From Lasioglossum baleicum (lineage: Eukaryota > Arthropoda > Insecta > Hymenoptera > Halictidae), in contig NC_134948.1 in the NCBI RefSeq assembly GCF_051020765.1, forward strand, positions 543,501 through 607,500: a stretch of 64,000 bases of DNA, in the 5' to 3' direction. Every line of letters starts with the position of its first letter. Positions within the stretch are counted from its first letter, which is position 1. Positions 1-10,433 of this stretch are shown one piece after another. Below the pieces are notes generated by a model, which worked only from the letters and a program-made list of their open reading frames with translations, was not told the DNA's origin and searched no databases. The position numbers and the translations under genes are program-made.

Positions 1-1899
1 GGCCGGCTTTAGTTTACGCGATAAGTAACTTGTAATTGTAAATCGATCGATGTACTATCTGAACTATCTCCTCTCCGATTTCGATGAGCTTTGGATATGT
101 TGTCAAGACCATGATTCTGAACAACATTTCCTTTAGACTTTTTGTCGGTCGGAAGAACTTTACTTGTCAATTCATATGGGTGGATCTCTTTACCCGACTT
201 ACGGCAACTTTACCCGAACGAGGGAAAAAGCAGAAACTGATTGTATTAAAACCTCACTTATTCAGCCGTAAATCCATTTGCTGCTTCGAAATGTGTGTCA
301 CTGGGTCACTCGGTGACGAACTGCACAGATGTCTTCAGGTATACGACAGTACCGAAAGCTAAGGGACGTACGGCCAGGTCGACGAACTGCACAGCCGGTG
401 GTAAAAGGCCTACGGGATGCGCGGTCAAGTCGACGATCCAGAATTTCACTTTCACTTTCGAATCGATAAATAATTCGTATGTTTATTTCACACAGATGCC
501 TTGAAATTTTTCCACACTCACAATCACTGTTCACATTTGTCAACACATAGTTATGCACTAATAATAATTGCTTAAACTAATTAAACGATTATTTAATCTA
601 ATCACTAGACTGCGGATCTTTATGTAAAATGAAAGTTGGCTGCCGCTATTACAAGGGACAGGAGCCAGACAGATATTTGATTCTTACTGTGATCATTTTA
701 AGAAGTTGAAAATAATACATTGGTGTTCTGAAATTACTTTAATCTCTCTAGTGTCTTAAAATGCACCTACTCATGTTTGCTACAAATGCATGAAATCCGC
801 AGTCTAGTGATTGCATTACCTGATTGTTGTGATTTGTGCAGCAGGACAAGGGATATGGCAATTATTATTAGTGCATAACTATGTGTTGACAAATGTGAAC
901 AGTGATTGTGAGTGTGGAAAAATTTCAAGGCATCTGTGTGAAATAAACATACGAATTATTTATCGATTCGAAAGTGAAAGTGAAATTCTGGATCGTCGAC
1001 TTGACCGCGCATCCCGTAGGCCTTTTACCACCGGCTGTGCAGTTCGTCGACCTGGCCGTACGTCCCTTAGCTTTCGGTACTGTCGTATACCTGAAGACAT
1101 CTGTGCAGTTCGTCACCGAGTGACCCAGTGACACACATTTCGAAGCAGCAAATGGATTTACGGCTGAATAAGTGAGGTTTTAATACAATCAGTTTCTGCT
1201 TTTTCCCTCGTTCGGGTAAAGTTGCCGTAAGTCGGGTAAAGAGATCCACCCATATGAATTGACAAGTAAAGTTCTTCCGACCGACAAAAAGTCTAAAGGA
1301 AATGTTGTTCAGAATCATGGTCTTGACAACATATCCAAAGCTCATCGAAATCGGAGAGGAGATAGTTCAGATAGTACATCGATCGATTTACAATTACAAG
1401 TTACTTATCGCGTAAACTAAAGCCGGCCGACAAAAACTGTAAAGGGAAATGTTGTTCAGAATCATGGTCTTGACAACATATCCAAAGCTCATCCAAATCG
1501 GGTAGAAGATAGTACTATCGATCGATTTACAATTACAAGTTTTTACAATTATGTATCTCGTAAACTAAAGCCGGTCGACAAAAACTGTAAAGGGAAATGT
1601 TGTTCAGAATGATGGTCTTGACAACATATCCAAAGCTCATCCAAATCGGGGAGGATTCACATAATCTCGAGAAACTCTTGTTCGTTACGGCATCGCGGCG
1701 TTACACCACGCTCGTCTCCCGGCGCGCCGGGCTGAACGTGCCATCGCGCGTCTAGGTCGCGCTCTGATTGGTCCGTGTTTTTCGTTAATAACTCCTAAAC
1801 AAAGCCCCGGCTGACATTGGTGCAAAGGAAAATGTTGCTTCAAATGACCTAAGGAACCTCCCATTTCCCGGAGTCGAAGGGGTCTTGGGACACCCTGTA
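1..1899. mobile_element. Foldback element A (left part outside window)
   Basis: Bases 1 to about 570 are the reverse complement of about 859-1428, giving a large palindrome centred near 714. To the right follow two more copies of the same unit (period 148, e.g. CTAAAGCCGG at 1417 and 1565), then a GC-rich block and the segment 1762-1794 also found in elements B and C. The element ends in GGGACACCCTGTA at 1899. By symmetry the left end would lie about 470 bases before the window. The short reading frames inside the arms are mirror copies and do not look like genes. I infer a non-autonomous foldback DNA element; the superfamily is unknown. Confidence 0.8.
600..812. mobile_element. Small MITE-like insert in the loop of foldback A
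   Basis: The 18-bp terminal inverted repeat AATCACTAGACTGCGGAT (600-617) is matched in inverse at 795-812. The 213-bp segment sits in the unpaired loop of element A and has no coding capacity. No clear target duplication is visible at its borders, so the family cannot be named. Confidence 0.6.
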
Positions 1900-1925
1900 T
1901 ATATAGCTATACGATTCTATAGCTA

Positions 1926-2295
1926 TACAGGGTGTCCCAAAACAAGTGAAAATCCCGGAAGGGGGTGGTTCTTGAGACCATTCTAAGAGACATTTTCCTT
2001 TGCACCAAAGTCAACTGCGGCTTTGTTTAGGAGTTATTAACGAAAAACACGGACCAATCAGAGCGCGCCCTGGGCCGCCGCGCCGTCACGATGCGATGTC
2101 ACGGCGTACCGTGACACTCGCTTGCCGGCGCGGCTTGGCGCGCCGGGCCAGGGCGCGCTCTGATTGGTCCGTGTTTTTCGTTAATAACTCCTAAACAAAG
2201 CCGCAGTTGACATTGGTGCAAAGGAAAATGTCTCTTAGAATGGTCTCAGGAACCACCCCCTTTCGGGATTTTCACTTGTTTTGGGACACCCTGTA
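1926..2295. mobile_element. Foldback MITE B
   Basis: A 370-bp sequence beginning TACAGGGTGTCCCAAAAC and ending with its inverse at 2295. Almost the whole length is self-complementary: the left arm up to about 2075 pairs with the right arm from about 2145, including a segment shared with elements A and C (2156-2192 and inverted about 2030-2064). The GC-rich centre has no gene. The TA at each end may be part of the terminus or a TA duplication. Ends starting CAGGGTGTC are seen on many insect non-autonomous DNA transposons. Confidence 0.85.
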
Positions 2296-2317
2296 TTTAG
2301 ATATATAGCTATAGATA

Positions 2318-4594
2318 TACAGGGTGTCTCAAAATTAGGTCCGGAGCCGAAAATGGGAGGTTCCTGAGATCATTTCAAGCGACATTTTCCTTTGAAAAAA
2401 TGTCGGCCGCGGCTTCGTTAACGAGTTATTAACGAAAAACACGGACCAATCAGAGCGCGAGCTAGACGCGTGCAGCCCGGCGCGCCGGCAGCCGAGTGTC
2501 GGTGGCACGCCGCGATGTCGTAACGAACAAAAGTTTCTCGATGATGTGATTCCTCGCCAATTTCGATAAGCTTTGGATATGTTGTCAATACCATGATTCT
2601 GAACAACATTTCCCTTTACAGTTTCTGTCGATCGGCTTTAGTTTACGACATTATTGTAAAAATTTGTAATTGTAAATCGATCGATGTACTATTTCCTATC
2701 CGATTTCGATAATCTTTGGATATGTTGTCAATACCATAATTCTGAACAACATTTCCCTTTACAGTTTCTGTCGAACGGCTTTAGTTTACGATATTATTGT
2801 AAAAATTTGTAATTGTAAATCAATCGATGTACTATTTCCTGTCCGATTTCGATAAGCTTTGGATATGTTGTCAATACCATGATTCTGAACAACATTTCCC
2901 TTTACAGTTTCTGCCGATCGGCTTTAGTTTACGATATTATTGTAAAAATTTGTAATTGTAAATCAATCGATGTATTATTTCCTGTCCGATTTCGATAAGC
3001 TTTGGATATGTTGTCAAGACCATGATTCTGAACAACATTTCCCTTGACGGTTTTTGTCGATCGGCTTTAGTTTACGATATTATTGTAAAAATTTGTAATT
3101 GTAAATCGATCGATGTACATACTATCTCCTCGCCGATGTCGATGAGCTTCATTTCAAAGGAAAAAGATATTTAAAACATCGAATTTATAACATATTTCAA
3201 AGTCATCGAAATCGGTGAGGACCCACATCATCGGCAACTTTACCCGAACGATAGAAGAAGCACAAACTTATTGAATTAAAAACTCACTTATTCAGCCGTA
3301 AATCCATTTGACTACCACATACAACCACCACACTTTTACATAATCTTCGAATCGGTGTTTTCGAGAATCATATGATTCTCGAAAAATCAATATCTCCTTG
3401 GGAACGATTTCATTTGTTTTAAACGACGCCTTCATCGAATACATTGTACGCTGGGAGAGCACAGTTTCGCGCGGCATCGCAAAGAGCATCGAACTCTTTC
3501 CGCGTCGGAGTAAGTAATTTCGTTCGATATCGATACGAGTTATAAAAGTGTGCTACGAGTTCAACAATTATGTAAAAGTGTGGTGGTTGTATGTGGTAGT
3601 CAAATGGATTTACGGCTGAATAAGTGAGTTTTTGATTCAATAAGTTTGTGCTTCTTCTATCGTTCGGGTAAAGTTGCCGATGATGTGGGTTCTCACCGAT
3701 TTCGATGACTTTGAAATATGTTATAAATTCGATGTTTTAAATATCTTTTTCCTTTGAAATGAAGCTCATCGACATCGGCGAGGAGATAGTATGTACATCG
3801 ATCGATTTACAATTACAAATTTTTACAATAATATCGTAAACTAAAGCCGATCGACAAAAACCGTCAAGGGAAATGTTGTTCAGAATCATGGTCTTGACAA
3901 CATACCCAAAGCTTATCGAAATCGGACAGGAAATAGTACATCAATTGATTTACAATTACAAATTTTTATAATAATATCGTAAACTAAAGCCGATCGGCAG
4001 AAACTGTAAAGGGAAATGTTGTTCAGAATCATGGTATTGACAACATATCCAAAAATTATCGAAATCGGATAGGAAATAATACATCGATCGATTTACAATT
4101 ACAAATTTTTTACAATAATATCGTAAACTAAAGCTGATCGACAGAAACTGTAAAGGGAAATGTTGTTCAGAATTATGGTATTGACAACATATCCAAAGAT
4201 TATCGAAATCGGATAGGAAATAGTACATCGATCGATTTACAATTACAAATTTTTACAATAATGTCGTAAACTAAAGCCGATCGACAGAAACTGTAAAAGG
4301 AAATGTTGTTCAGAATCATGGTATTGACAACATATCCAAAGCTTATCGAAATTGGCGAGGATTCACATCATCGAGAAACTTTTGTTCGTTACGACATCGC
4401 GGCGTGCCACCGACACTCGGCTGCCGGCGCGCCGGGCTGCACGCGTCTAGCTCGCGCTCTGATTGGTCCGTGTTTTTCGTTAATAACTCGTTAACGAAGC
4501 CGCGGACGACTTTTTTTCAAAGGAAAATGTCGCTTGAAATGATCTCAGGAACCTCCCATTTTCGGCTCCGGACCTAATTTTGAGACACCCTGTA
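2318..4594. mobile_element. Giant palindromic foldback element C (2.28 kb)
   Basis: The ends are TACAGGGTGTCTCAAAA at 2318 and its inverse ending at 4594. Both halves mirror each other about a centre near 3456; for example the block at 2423-2457 matches 4456-4489 in inverse, and 3292-3345 matches about 3572-3625. Only the central ~225 bp is unpaired. Each arm holds about four tandem copies of a 143-bp unit also present in element A. No transposase is present. Elements A, B and C are separated only by 26-bp and 22-bp AT-rich spacers. Confidence 0.88.
2560..3125. repeat. 143-bp tandem repeat in left arm of element C
   Basis: GGCTTTAGTTTAC recurs at 2634, 2777, 2920 and 3063, exactly 143 bases apart. 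Each unit carries a stretch reading like ATCGATCGATGTACTA and another around GGATATGTTGTCAA. The mirror array occupies roughly 3790-4350 on the other arm. The same unit forms the arms of element A. Confidence 0.85.
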
Positions 4595-4683
4595 TAGCTA
4601 TAATAATATAATTTAAACTCTAAGTACAAGGATACAATAATTTTGTATAAACATAGTTTAATTTAACAATTTTTTATTTTGTC

Positions 4684-4757
4684 CCAAAAAAAATTGGGAC
4701 AGTTAGTGTTGGCGATCCTCCTCTAGGAAGGCAGTGCTGCACCTCGGAGTTTTGTGG
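4684..4757 (-). mobile_element. 3'-end scrap of an R1-type non-LTR element
   Basis: On the minus strand this reads as a GC-rich 3' UTR ending in CTAACTGTCCCAATTTTTTTT. It matches the 3' UTR and tail of R1-2 near 51965-52034. Gypsy-1 begins four bases away. Only the 3' end remains. Confidence 0.65.
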
Positions 4758-4760
4758 ACA

Positions 4761-5221
4761 TGAGAGGGTGAAGGGGTCACCAATGTGGAGTGATTAGAAC
4801 ATCCACCGTCTCTTCGCACGTGGTGTACCGATATATAACTCAGGGTCACCAGTGTAGGTAAATTTGTTCGTGAGTCTACACACTCACGTTGTAATTCTCT
4901 CTAAGAGGGATTTCGTCGAGGAAAATAAATGTTCACAGGTTATCACCGATCACCTCGATTTATTCGTGGTGAAGTCACCACCCAGCACACAGATACTGTA
5001 ACCCGAAGGATTACTAACGGTTTACACGCGAGAAACCACAACGTGGCGAACAATGAAATTCTTAGAATATCTCGCAGGAGCGCAGAACATTACGTGTAAC
5101 AAGCAGGAGATCGTGAAACGAACAGATCAAGCACAATGGCTCACGAGAGCGTTTCGCTCTCAAGACGCTTGTGCGCAGGCGCGGAGCCTCGTGATTGGAC
5201 GAGTGCAGCGCCGAGCCCACA
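4761..5221 (-). repeat. Gypsy-1 3' LTR
   Basis: 461 bp, TG...CA ends, nearly identical to 9133-9593. In sense orientation it begins TGTGGGCTCGG. A few substitutions separate the copies (for example near 4765, 5014 and 5113). Confidence 0.9.
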
Positions 5222-5427
5222 CACTCCCCCTAGTGCAATGGCACGATACAAAATAACAGGGGTAAAAGATGCAATTATTGCATTTACAATGACAATTTTA
5301 AATGGTTCCTACGCTCATGCAATGAAAACAACTGCTGAAAACGATCTTGTTCATTTCTTGAAAGAGATTGTTTTCCGCGAGTATGTTTTTAATGTGGCGG
5401 GGGCCGATCCGCCAGCAAGGTTATCGT

Positions 5428-6360
5428 TCACGACGTGTCGTCAAGATCTTGATTAACCAGATATGCTGGTTTTAAGAGTTCAATTGACACATATTTCGTC
5501 GTGCCATTCACGTCGATAGTGAAAACACGGTCGCAAGGACGAGAAAGAACCCGATGAGGTCCCGTATAAGGTCTCTCCAGGGCCTTTTTGGCCATGTTTC
5601 GCATGAATACATGCGTACATTCGTATAACGTTTTATAAACGAACGCGCGAGATTTATTATGGTGCGCCGCCGGAACAGGACGTACCTGTCGCATGTGCTC
5701 GCGATGCTCTTCAATAAATATATTCGGGTCCGGCGTAATGTCGTCCGGAAGAAAGAATTCTCCAGGTAGTCTTGACGTCGTTCGGAATACAAATTCCGCG
5801 GGGGACGCGTTACTGTCCGAACGGACGTGCGATCGCAAGCCTAACAGGACCGTAGAGAGCGAGCGCGTCCAATCTTTGTCGCGATGGCACATTAATGCCG
5901 CTTTCAAGGGCCGATGCCAGCGTTCGATTAAACCGTTTGAGGAGGGATGGTATGCAGTAGTTCTGATTCTATCGCAACCTATTAAAGACAGCAACGCTGT
6001 GAAGAGTCGCGATTCAAATTGGGCGCCTTGGTCTGTCGTTATGGCTTTCGGCGCGCCATAACGAGATATCCATGTGTCGAAAAATGCGCGGGCAACTGTT
6101 TGGGCTGACGTCTCAGACAGAGGAACAGCCTCGACCCAACGCGAAAAACGATCAATCATCGTTAGAAGGTACTGCATACCATTTCTCAAAGGGAGCGGAC
6201 CGACTATGTCCGACCATCAGGCGCAATGATCTTTTCCGGCAACATCTTTACATGCCGGGCCGTTTTGGATTGTTGACAGTCAACACATTCCTTACACCGG
6301 CGCTGAATGTCGCGGTGCATATCATGCCACACATATCTGTGTCTGATTAATTTATCGGTC
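5428..6360 (-). pseudogene. Gypsy-1 integrase remnant
   Basis: The minus strand encodes a retroviral-type integrase. The zinc-binding N-domain (HDMHRD...CKECVDC) lies at about 6230-6345. The catalytic core (DIVGPLP, TTDQGAQFES, NGLIERWHR) follows in another frame from about 6210 to 5428. A junction near 6208-6214 has lost sequence and shifts the frame, placing a stop between zinc finger and core. The core and C-terminal part are open for about 250 codons. In an active element this enzyme would insert the cDNA into chromosomes; here it is split. Confidence 0.85.
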
Positions 6361-6384
6361 ACTTGAGGACCTGGATTAATTGCC

Positions 6385-6993
6385 TCATAAATCGCCGTCA
6401 GCTGACGGTCGTACGCGTATAGTTACGTTGCGCAGGAGTGAGCTTCTTAAAAAAGAAGGCGAGGGGCTCCCAGGCCGAGCAGTTAATACCAAAAGAGGAA
6501 TTTTTTTGTTCCAACACCGCCCCAATGGCAAAGTCGGAATGGAGCTTCCCGTAATTTCTGGATATTCAGACAAAATTGCCGGGCAAGAGGATCTCAATGC
6601 ACTCGTATGAACAGAGTGAACAGTAGAATGGCTAATTTCTCTTACTGAGACTACCTTGGTTGCTTTATCAAGAAGACAATGTCTCTTGAGATCAACAGCG
6701 AGACCATAATGGTATAAGAGATCAGCTCCTATAATCGCAGAGGGAACATTTGCAATGACAAAGTTCCATTTTATCTCGTGTCTTAATCCTAAATCTAGGA
6801 TGCGAAATGATTCGCCAAAGGTATCAATTTTCGAGTCATTGGCCGCTAATAATTTAAATTCTGACGGCTTGTGGCGTATCTTAGGGTCCGCCGGAAGCAG
6901 GGAAATATCCGCGCCAGTATCGACCAGAAAACTTTGACCCGAGATTCTGTCCTTTAAATGAAGACGTCTAGAATGAACTGCTCCACTACCCAC
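6385..6993 (-). pseudogene. Gypsy-1 protease joined to an RNase H scrap
   Basis: The protease part has the aspartic motif FLVDTGADISLLP and a downstream AIIGADLLYHYGL typical of retroelement proteases. After the linker (PEITGSSIPTLPL, near 6530) the sequence jumps directly into RNase H-type coding (GAVLEQ, in a shifted frame), removing the whole reverse transcriptase. A second jump near 6375 goes from RNase H (YDRQLTAIYEAI) to the integrase N-domain. These are internal deletions rather than simple decay, since the flanking coding is well preserved. Confidence 0.8.
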
Positions 6994-7016
6994 CGTCTCC
7001 GTGCGGGAGGGAGCTT

Positions 7017-7982
7017 CTAGTTTTTTGAAGCGGAGAATTCTTCAAATTTTGGGCAATCCGGTTTACAAGACGTAGGGTTGTGGGGGTAACGAGAATGCGC
7101 ATAGCATAGACTCGACCTCCTTTGAGAAGATGAAGGAGACTTGCTCCTGAATTGTCGCGAGTGCGACGGCGATCGTGCCGCAGAAGGGGCACGACGCGTT
7201 CCCTTATCCTGCCCGGAATGGGCATTTAACTTTGAGGCAATTGCCTTCAATAGAGATTCTATTCTTTGAAACCTATTGTCAATAGGGTTGGAGGAACCAG
7301 AAGAAAATTTAGGTGTGGGAGAATCGCTGGAAGCAGCGCACACCCTAGAAGGACTGCTAGAAATTGCCACAAGTTTGTTTGCAATTTCTGCAACCTTGTC
7401 TAAATCGTTAAACTTTGTGGCTATTAACACCTCACGTTGATGCTCGGAAAGCTGTTCCAAAAATATTTGTCTAAGCACTGTATCCGTGCATCTACAGGCA
7501 GCGTTTAAATCACGCAATTGCCGTAAAATCTGAGATGGGCGACAGTCAACATTGACCTGTCCCCGTAAGAGTTTGCGAAGATTCTCCTCGTCAGTTGAGG
7601 CATAGACTTTGATGAGTCTAGCCTTAGCTCTAGTGAACATATCAGGGTATGGAGGCTCTTTAACCACAATGTCGCTTATATTAATCATGGCATCATCATC
7701 AAGTGATGTAGCGAGATAGTCGAATTTTGCTGTCTCCGAGGAGACATTAGCACGGCGCCGAGACGCCTCGATCTGGTGGAACCAGAGTACCGGATTCTTT
7801 CTAGAGAAAGTGGGAATTTTTGGTATTTTTGCTACTGCGACCTGGGTCACCCCCTCGGAACTACTACTAGTAGAAGCTAAATTAGCCATAGAAGCTCTAA
7901 TAATCGCGAGCTCGCGGCGCGTCTCCTCGAGCTGAGCCGCCAGCGCAGCATTAGAGTCTGTGTTCCGGTCTGAATTAGACAT
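7017..7982 (-). CDS. Gypsy-1 Gag-like protein
   Basis: Open for about 321 codons from ATG at 7982 (MSNSDRN...). An N-terminal coiled-coil-like stretch (LAAQLEETRRELAII) is followed by a capsid-like region (PTFSRKNPVLWFHQIEA) and ends in one Cys/His cluster (CYAHSRYPHNPTSCKPDC). That cluster resembles the single non-canonical knuckle of CsRn1/Kabuki-type Gypsy Gags. The protease frame begins next to its end, consistent with a frameshifted Gag-Pol. The frame remains open upstream of the chosen start without another ATG that fits better. Confidence 0.8.
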   Translation of the reverse strand: MSNSDRNTDSNAALAAQLEETRRELAIIRASMANLASTSSSSEGVTQVAVAKIPKIPTFSRKNPVLWFHQIEASRRRANVSSETAKFDYLATSLDDDAMINISDIVVKEPPYPDMFTRAKARLIKVYASTDEENLRKLLRGQVNVDCRPSQILRQLRDLNAACRCTDTVLRQIFLEQLSEHQREVLIATKFNDLDKVAEIANKLVAISSSPSRVCAASSDSPTPKFSSGSSNPIDNRFQRIESLLKAIASKLNAHSGQDKGTRRAPSAARSPSHSRQFRSKSPSSSQRRSSLCYAHSRYPHNPTSCKPDCPKFEEFSASKN

Positions 7983-9110
7983 GTCGCAGCCTAAAAATGC
8001 AAAACGCGCAATGCGGGCCAATACCCTAATACCGGTTCTATCAAGCTATTTCTACCCTTACGCAAATGCGTAGCACATACAATACCCTGGTGTCACGCAC
8101 AGGCGTGTTACAATGTCACTCCTAATGCTTTTCGAGTGAGAAAACAAGTAGTTGTCACATGCGACACTTGCACTTGTTACTCGCAATCTAATTTGAAAGA
8201 TAACGATCGCGGAATCTCGGAGCAATTTTAAAACGTTCACAACACTCGAGGTATCACGCGAGAGTGTAAGAAATCGCGATAGCGAAATTATCTAATTTGA
8301 AAAAAAGAAATACGCGAACTGTGTGATCGCGCAACACGCGCGAGCTGTTAACGACGACGTAACCTAACCTGAAAGAGCACTGCGAGCACACACACGCGAA
8401 AAGCTATACAATAGGAAACGCACACAAACTAACAGGTTCGCGAGACCTTGAAATGTTTATGTGTCTATATGGCGCACGCCAAATCCACAGGCACCGGAGA
8501 CGTTGTAAACACCGGTAACCTCCTTCAAGGTCTGGTCTGCCCGGCAACAGGCAACGATGCTGTGAGAACCGCTTCGATGACCTTGACCAGGAACAGAACC
8601 GCTTGGCAACAGGCGAAGAGAGTTTGAAGACAAAGGTGTTGTCATCTGCTGTAGCAAAAAACCACTTGGCAGCAACGATACTGAGGTAGAACGTCAACAG
8701 CGTCGACCTTTCCAAGTACGTGCACGAGACACGAGCGGGAACACAAAATGGCCGCCCAATTCCTTCGTCTCGATTTAAATCTGAAACACACCTTTTTTGC
8801 CAAGAAACGGCGACTGTCTCACCCAAATTTAAGTGGCTACAGAGCTGAAATATGCCAAGGGCCGTGAAAGCAGCTCCTTCCTCGCTGGACCAAACAGCCA
8901 GCGGAATGCACGGACTTCTCGCTCCTTTGTTGCAGGAAAACGTGGTAGCTGGATGCCGCAATGACCTCCAGATACTCGCTTCCTGGTGTACTGCAAATTC
9001 CACGCCGCACGGCGTGTCGGTGTCCTTGAACAGGAACTCTGGAACTCGTTCCTCCCTCGATGCCCCAACCAGATGCGTAATGCGTCGGTTGCGTGATGTC
9101 CAAGTGAACA
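7983..9110 (-). other. Gypsy-1 5' leader
   Basis: About 1.1 kb between the primer-binding site and Gag. The longest open stretch (minus strand 8404-9003) has no recognisable domain and I regard it as chance. It is unusually long for an untranslated leader. Confidence 0.5.
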
Positions 9111-9123
9111 GTCGGGGTCACCA
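9111..9123 (-). promoter_or_regulatory. Gypsy-1 primer-binding site
   Basis: In sense orientation TGGTGACCCCGAC lies nine bases inside the 5' LTR. It has the TGG start expected for pairing with a tRNA 3' end (CCA). I cannot assign the tRNA from memory. The neighbouring bases GGGGTCACCAATGTGGA are also repeated inside the LTR at 9147-9163. Confidence 0.6.
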
Positions 9124-9132
9124 ATGTGGAAA

Positions 9133-9593
9133 TGAGAGGATGAAGGGGTCACCAATGTGGAGTGACTAGAACATCCACCGTCTCTTCGCACGTGGTGTAC
9201 CGATATATAACTCAGGGTCACCAGTGTAGGTAAATTTGTTCGTGAGTCTACACACTCACGTTGTAATTCTCTCTAAGAGGGATTTCGTCGAGGAAAATAA
9301 ATGTTCACAGGTTATCACCGATCACCTCGATTTATTCGTGGTGAAGTCACCACCCAGCACACAGATACTGTAATCTGAAGGATTACTAACGGTTTACACG
9401 CGAGAAACCACAACGTGGCGAACAATGAAATTCTTAGAATATCTCGCAGGAGCGCAGAACATTACGTGTAACAAGCAGGAGATCTTGAAACGAACAGATC
9501 AAGCACAATGGCTCACGAGAGCGTTTCGCTCTCAAGACGCTTGTGCGCAGGCGCGGAGCCTCGTGATTGGACGAGTGCAGCGCCGAGCCCACA
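9133..9593 (-). repeat. Gypsy-1 5' LTR
   Basis: 461-bp partner of 4761-5221, same length and TG...CA ends. It lies between the primer-binding site and the 110 bp that separate the element from the 5S-like sequence. Confidence 0.9.
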
Positions 9594-9702
9594 GTTTCCT
9601 CCATATCAGACTCGCCGGGCCGGATATTCGGGCCTATTCCCATTTAACGTTTTATATTGGGTGGACCTACTGTTTATAAGGTGGGTTCCGAACCACCTAT
9701 AT

Positions 9703-9848
9703 GTCAACAACACGCGAAAAACAGCTATGGGCTACCCGCGGCTTTTCCACCGAGCGGTCACCCATCCTAACGGTGGTCCGCGCCCCCGATGCTTTACTTC
9801 GGTGATCAGACAAGAACCGGTGTTACCAACGGGGCCATGGTCGTTGAC
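9703..9848 (-). pseudogene. 5S rRNA-like sequence with an insertion
   Basis: Read on the minus strand it starts GTCAACGACCATGGC and contains GATCACCGAAGTAAAGC and GGATGGGTGACCG, the recognisable 5S rRNA segments including the internal promoter region. It ends CGCGTGTTGTTGAC like a normal 5S 3' end. About 25 extra bases are inserted just before that end, and several positions differ from typical insect 5S. It could be a 5S pseudogene or a 5S-derived SINE head. The 109 bp beyond it (9594-9702) hold nothing I recognise. Confidence 0.75.
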
Positions 9849-10433
9849 AATAAATTAGGACATTTAGTGTGCACCCGGCCTCCCCGAAGGTAGACATCGG
9901 ATATGCTTCCTCGCCGTTAAGGCATACGCATAGCATAAATTTTATATCTACTTTTAGCGAGGCGGCTCCACTGTTCAAGTAGAGCGGGCAATGGGAAAAA
10001 TCCAGCAGTGCCACCGAGACGTATACGGTGGACGAGTTCTTTGGCCGCAGGCGGCCGATCGAGGATAGCTCCTCGCTCGGTCGCCTACGCTCACGGGGAA
10101 CCACGGGAAGGCGAACTCGCTGCGTGCCGCTAGCACGCACACCCGACCCTTAAGGGCGATGGAAGTAGGAAGAGAGGAGAGGCGGGACTCCTGAAAATAA
10201 GGTGGAACATTTCTGTTCCTTGGTGGAGGTCCGGCGCGGCAGTGTATCCGCAAGTCTTCTCGCGGGGCTGACGTGCCCTCCCGAGCGCTACGATGCAGCT
10301 CGATAGGACGCTCCGGTTTGTCCAAGTTTCACGTTGTCCTTGGTATTTTATTTAAGTCTTCGCGCTTTCACTTACACTTAGTTTTCCTTTACACTTTACA
10401 CTTTTCACTTACTTACTTCTTACTTGTCTGTCT

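Larger units (their letters stand above)
4761..9593 (-). mobile_element. Gypsy-1, defective LTR retrotransposon
   Basis: Two 461-bp direct repeats (4761-5221 and 9133-9593) flank a 3.9-kb interior that reads on the minus strand as Gag, protease, remnants of RNase H and integrase. A purine tract (plus-strand CTCCCCCTA at 5225-5233) precedes the 3' LTR and a primer-binding site follows the 5' LTR. No clear target duplication is seen (GGACA on the left, GTTTC on the right), so the flanks may have been rearranged. The Cys/His spacing in Gag and the integrase style suggest the CsRn1/Kabuki-like branch of Gypsy (inference). Reverse transcriptase is missing, so it cannot move by itself. Confidence 0.9.

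Noticed and set aside
84..1345. Pairs of identical 69- and 92-codon frames in foldback A
   Set aside because: Identity comes from the palindrome itself; no coding signal.
8404..9003. 199-codon minus-strand frame in the Gypsy-1 leader
   Set aside because: No motif or family resemblance, and three frames are partly open there; likely chance.
9703..9848. Functional 5S rRNA gene
   Set aside because: Internal insertion and multiple differences from insect 5S; better called 5S-like.
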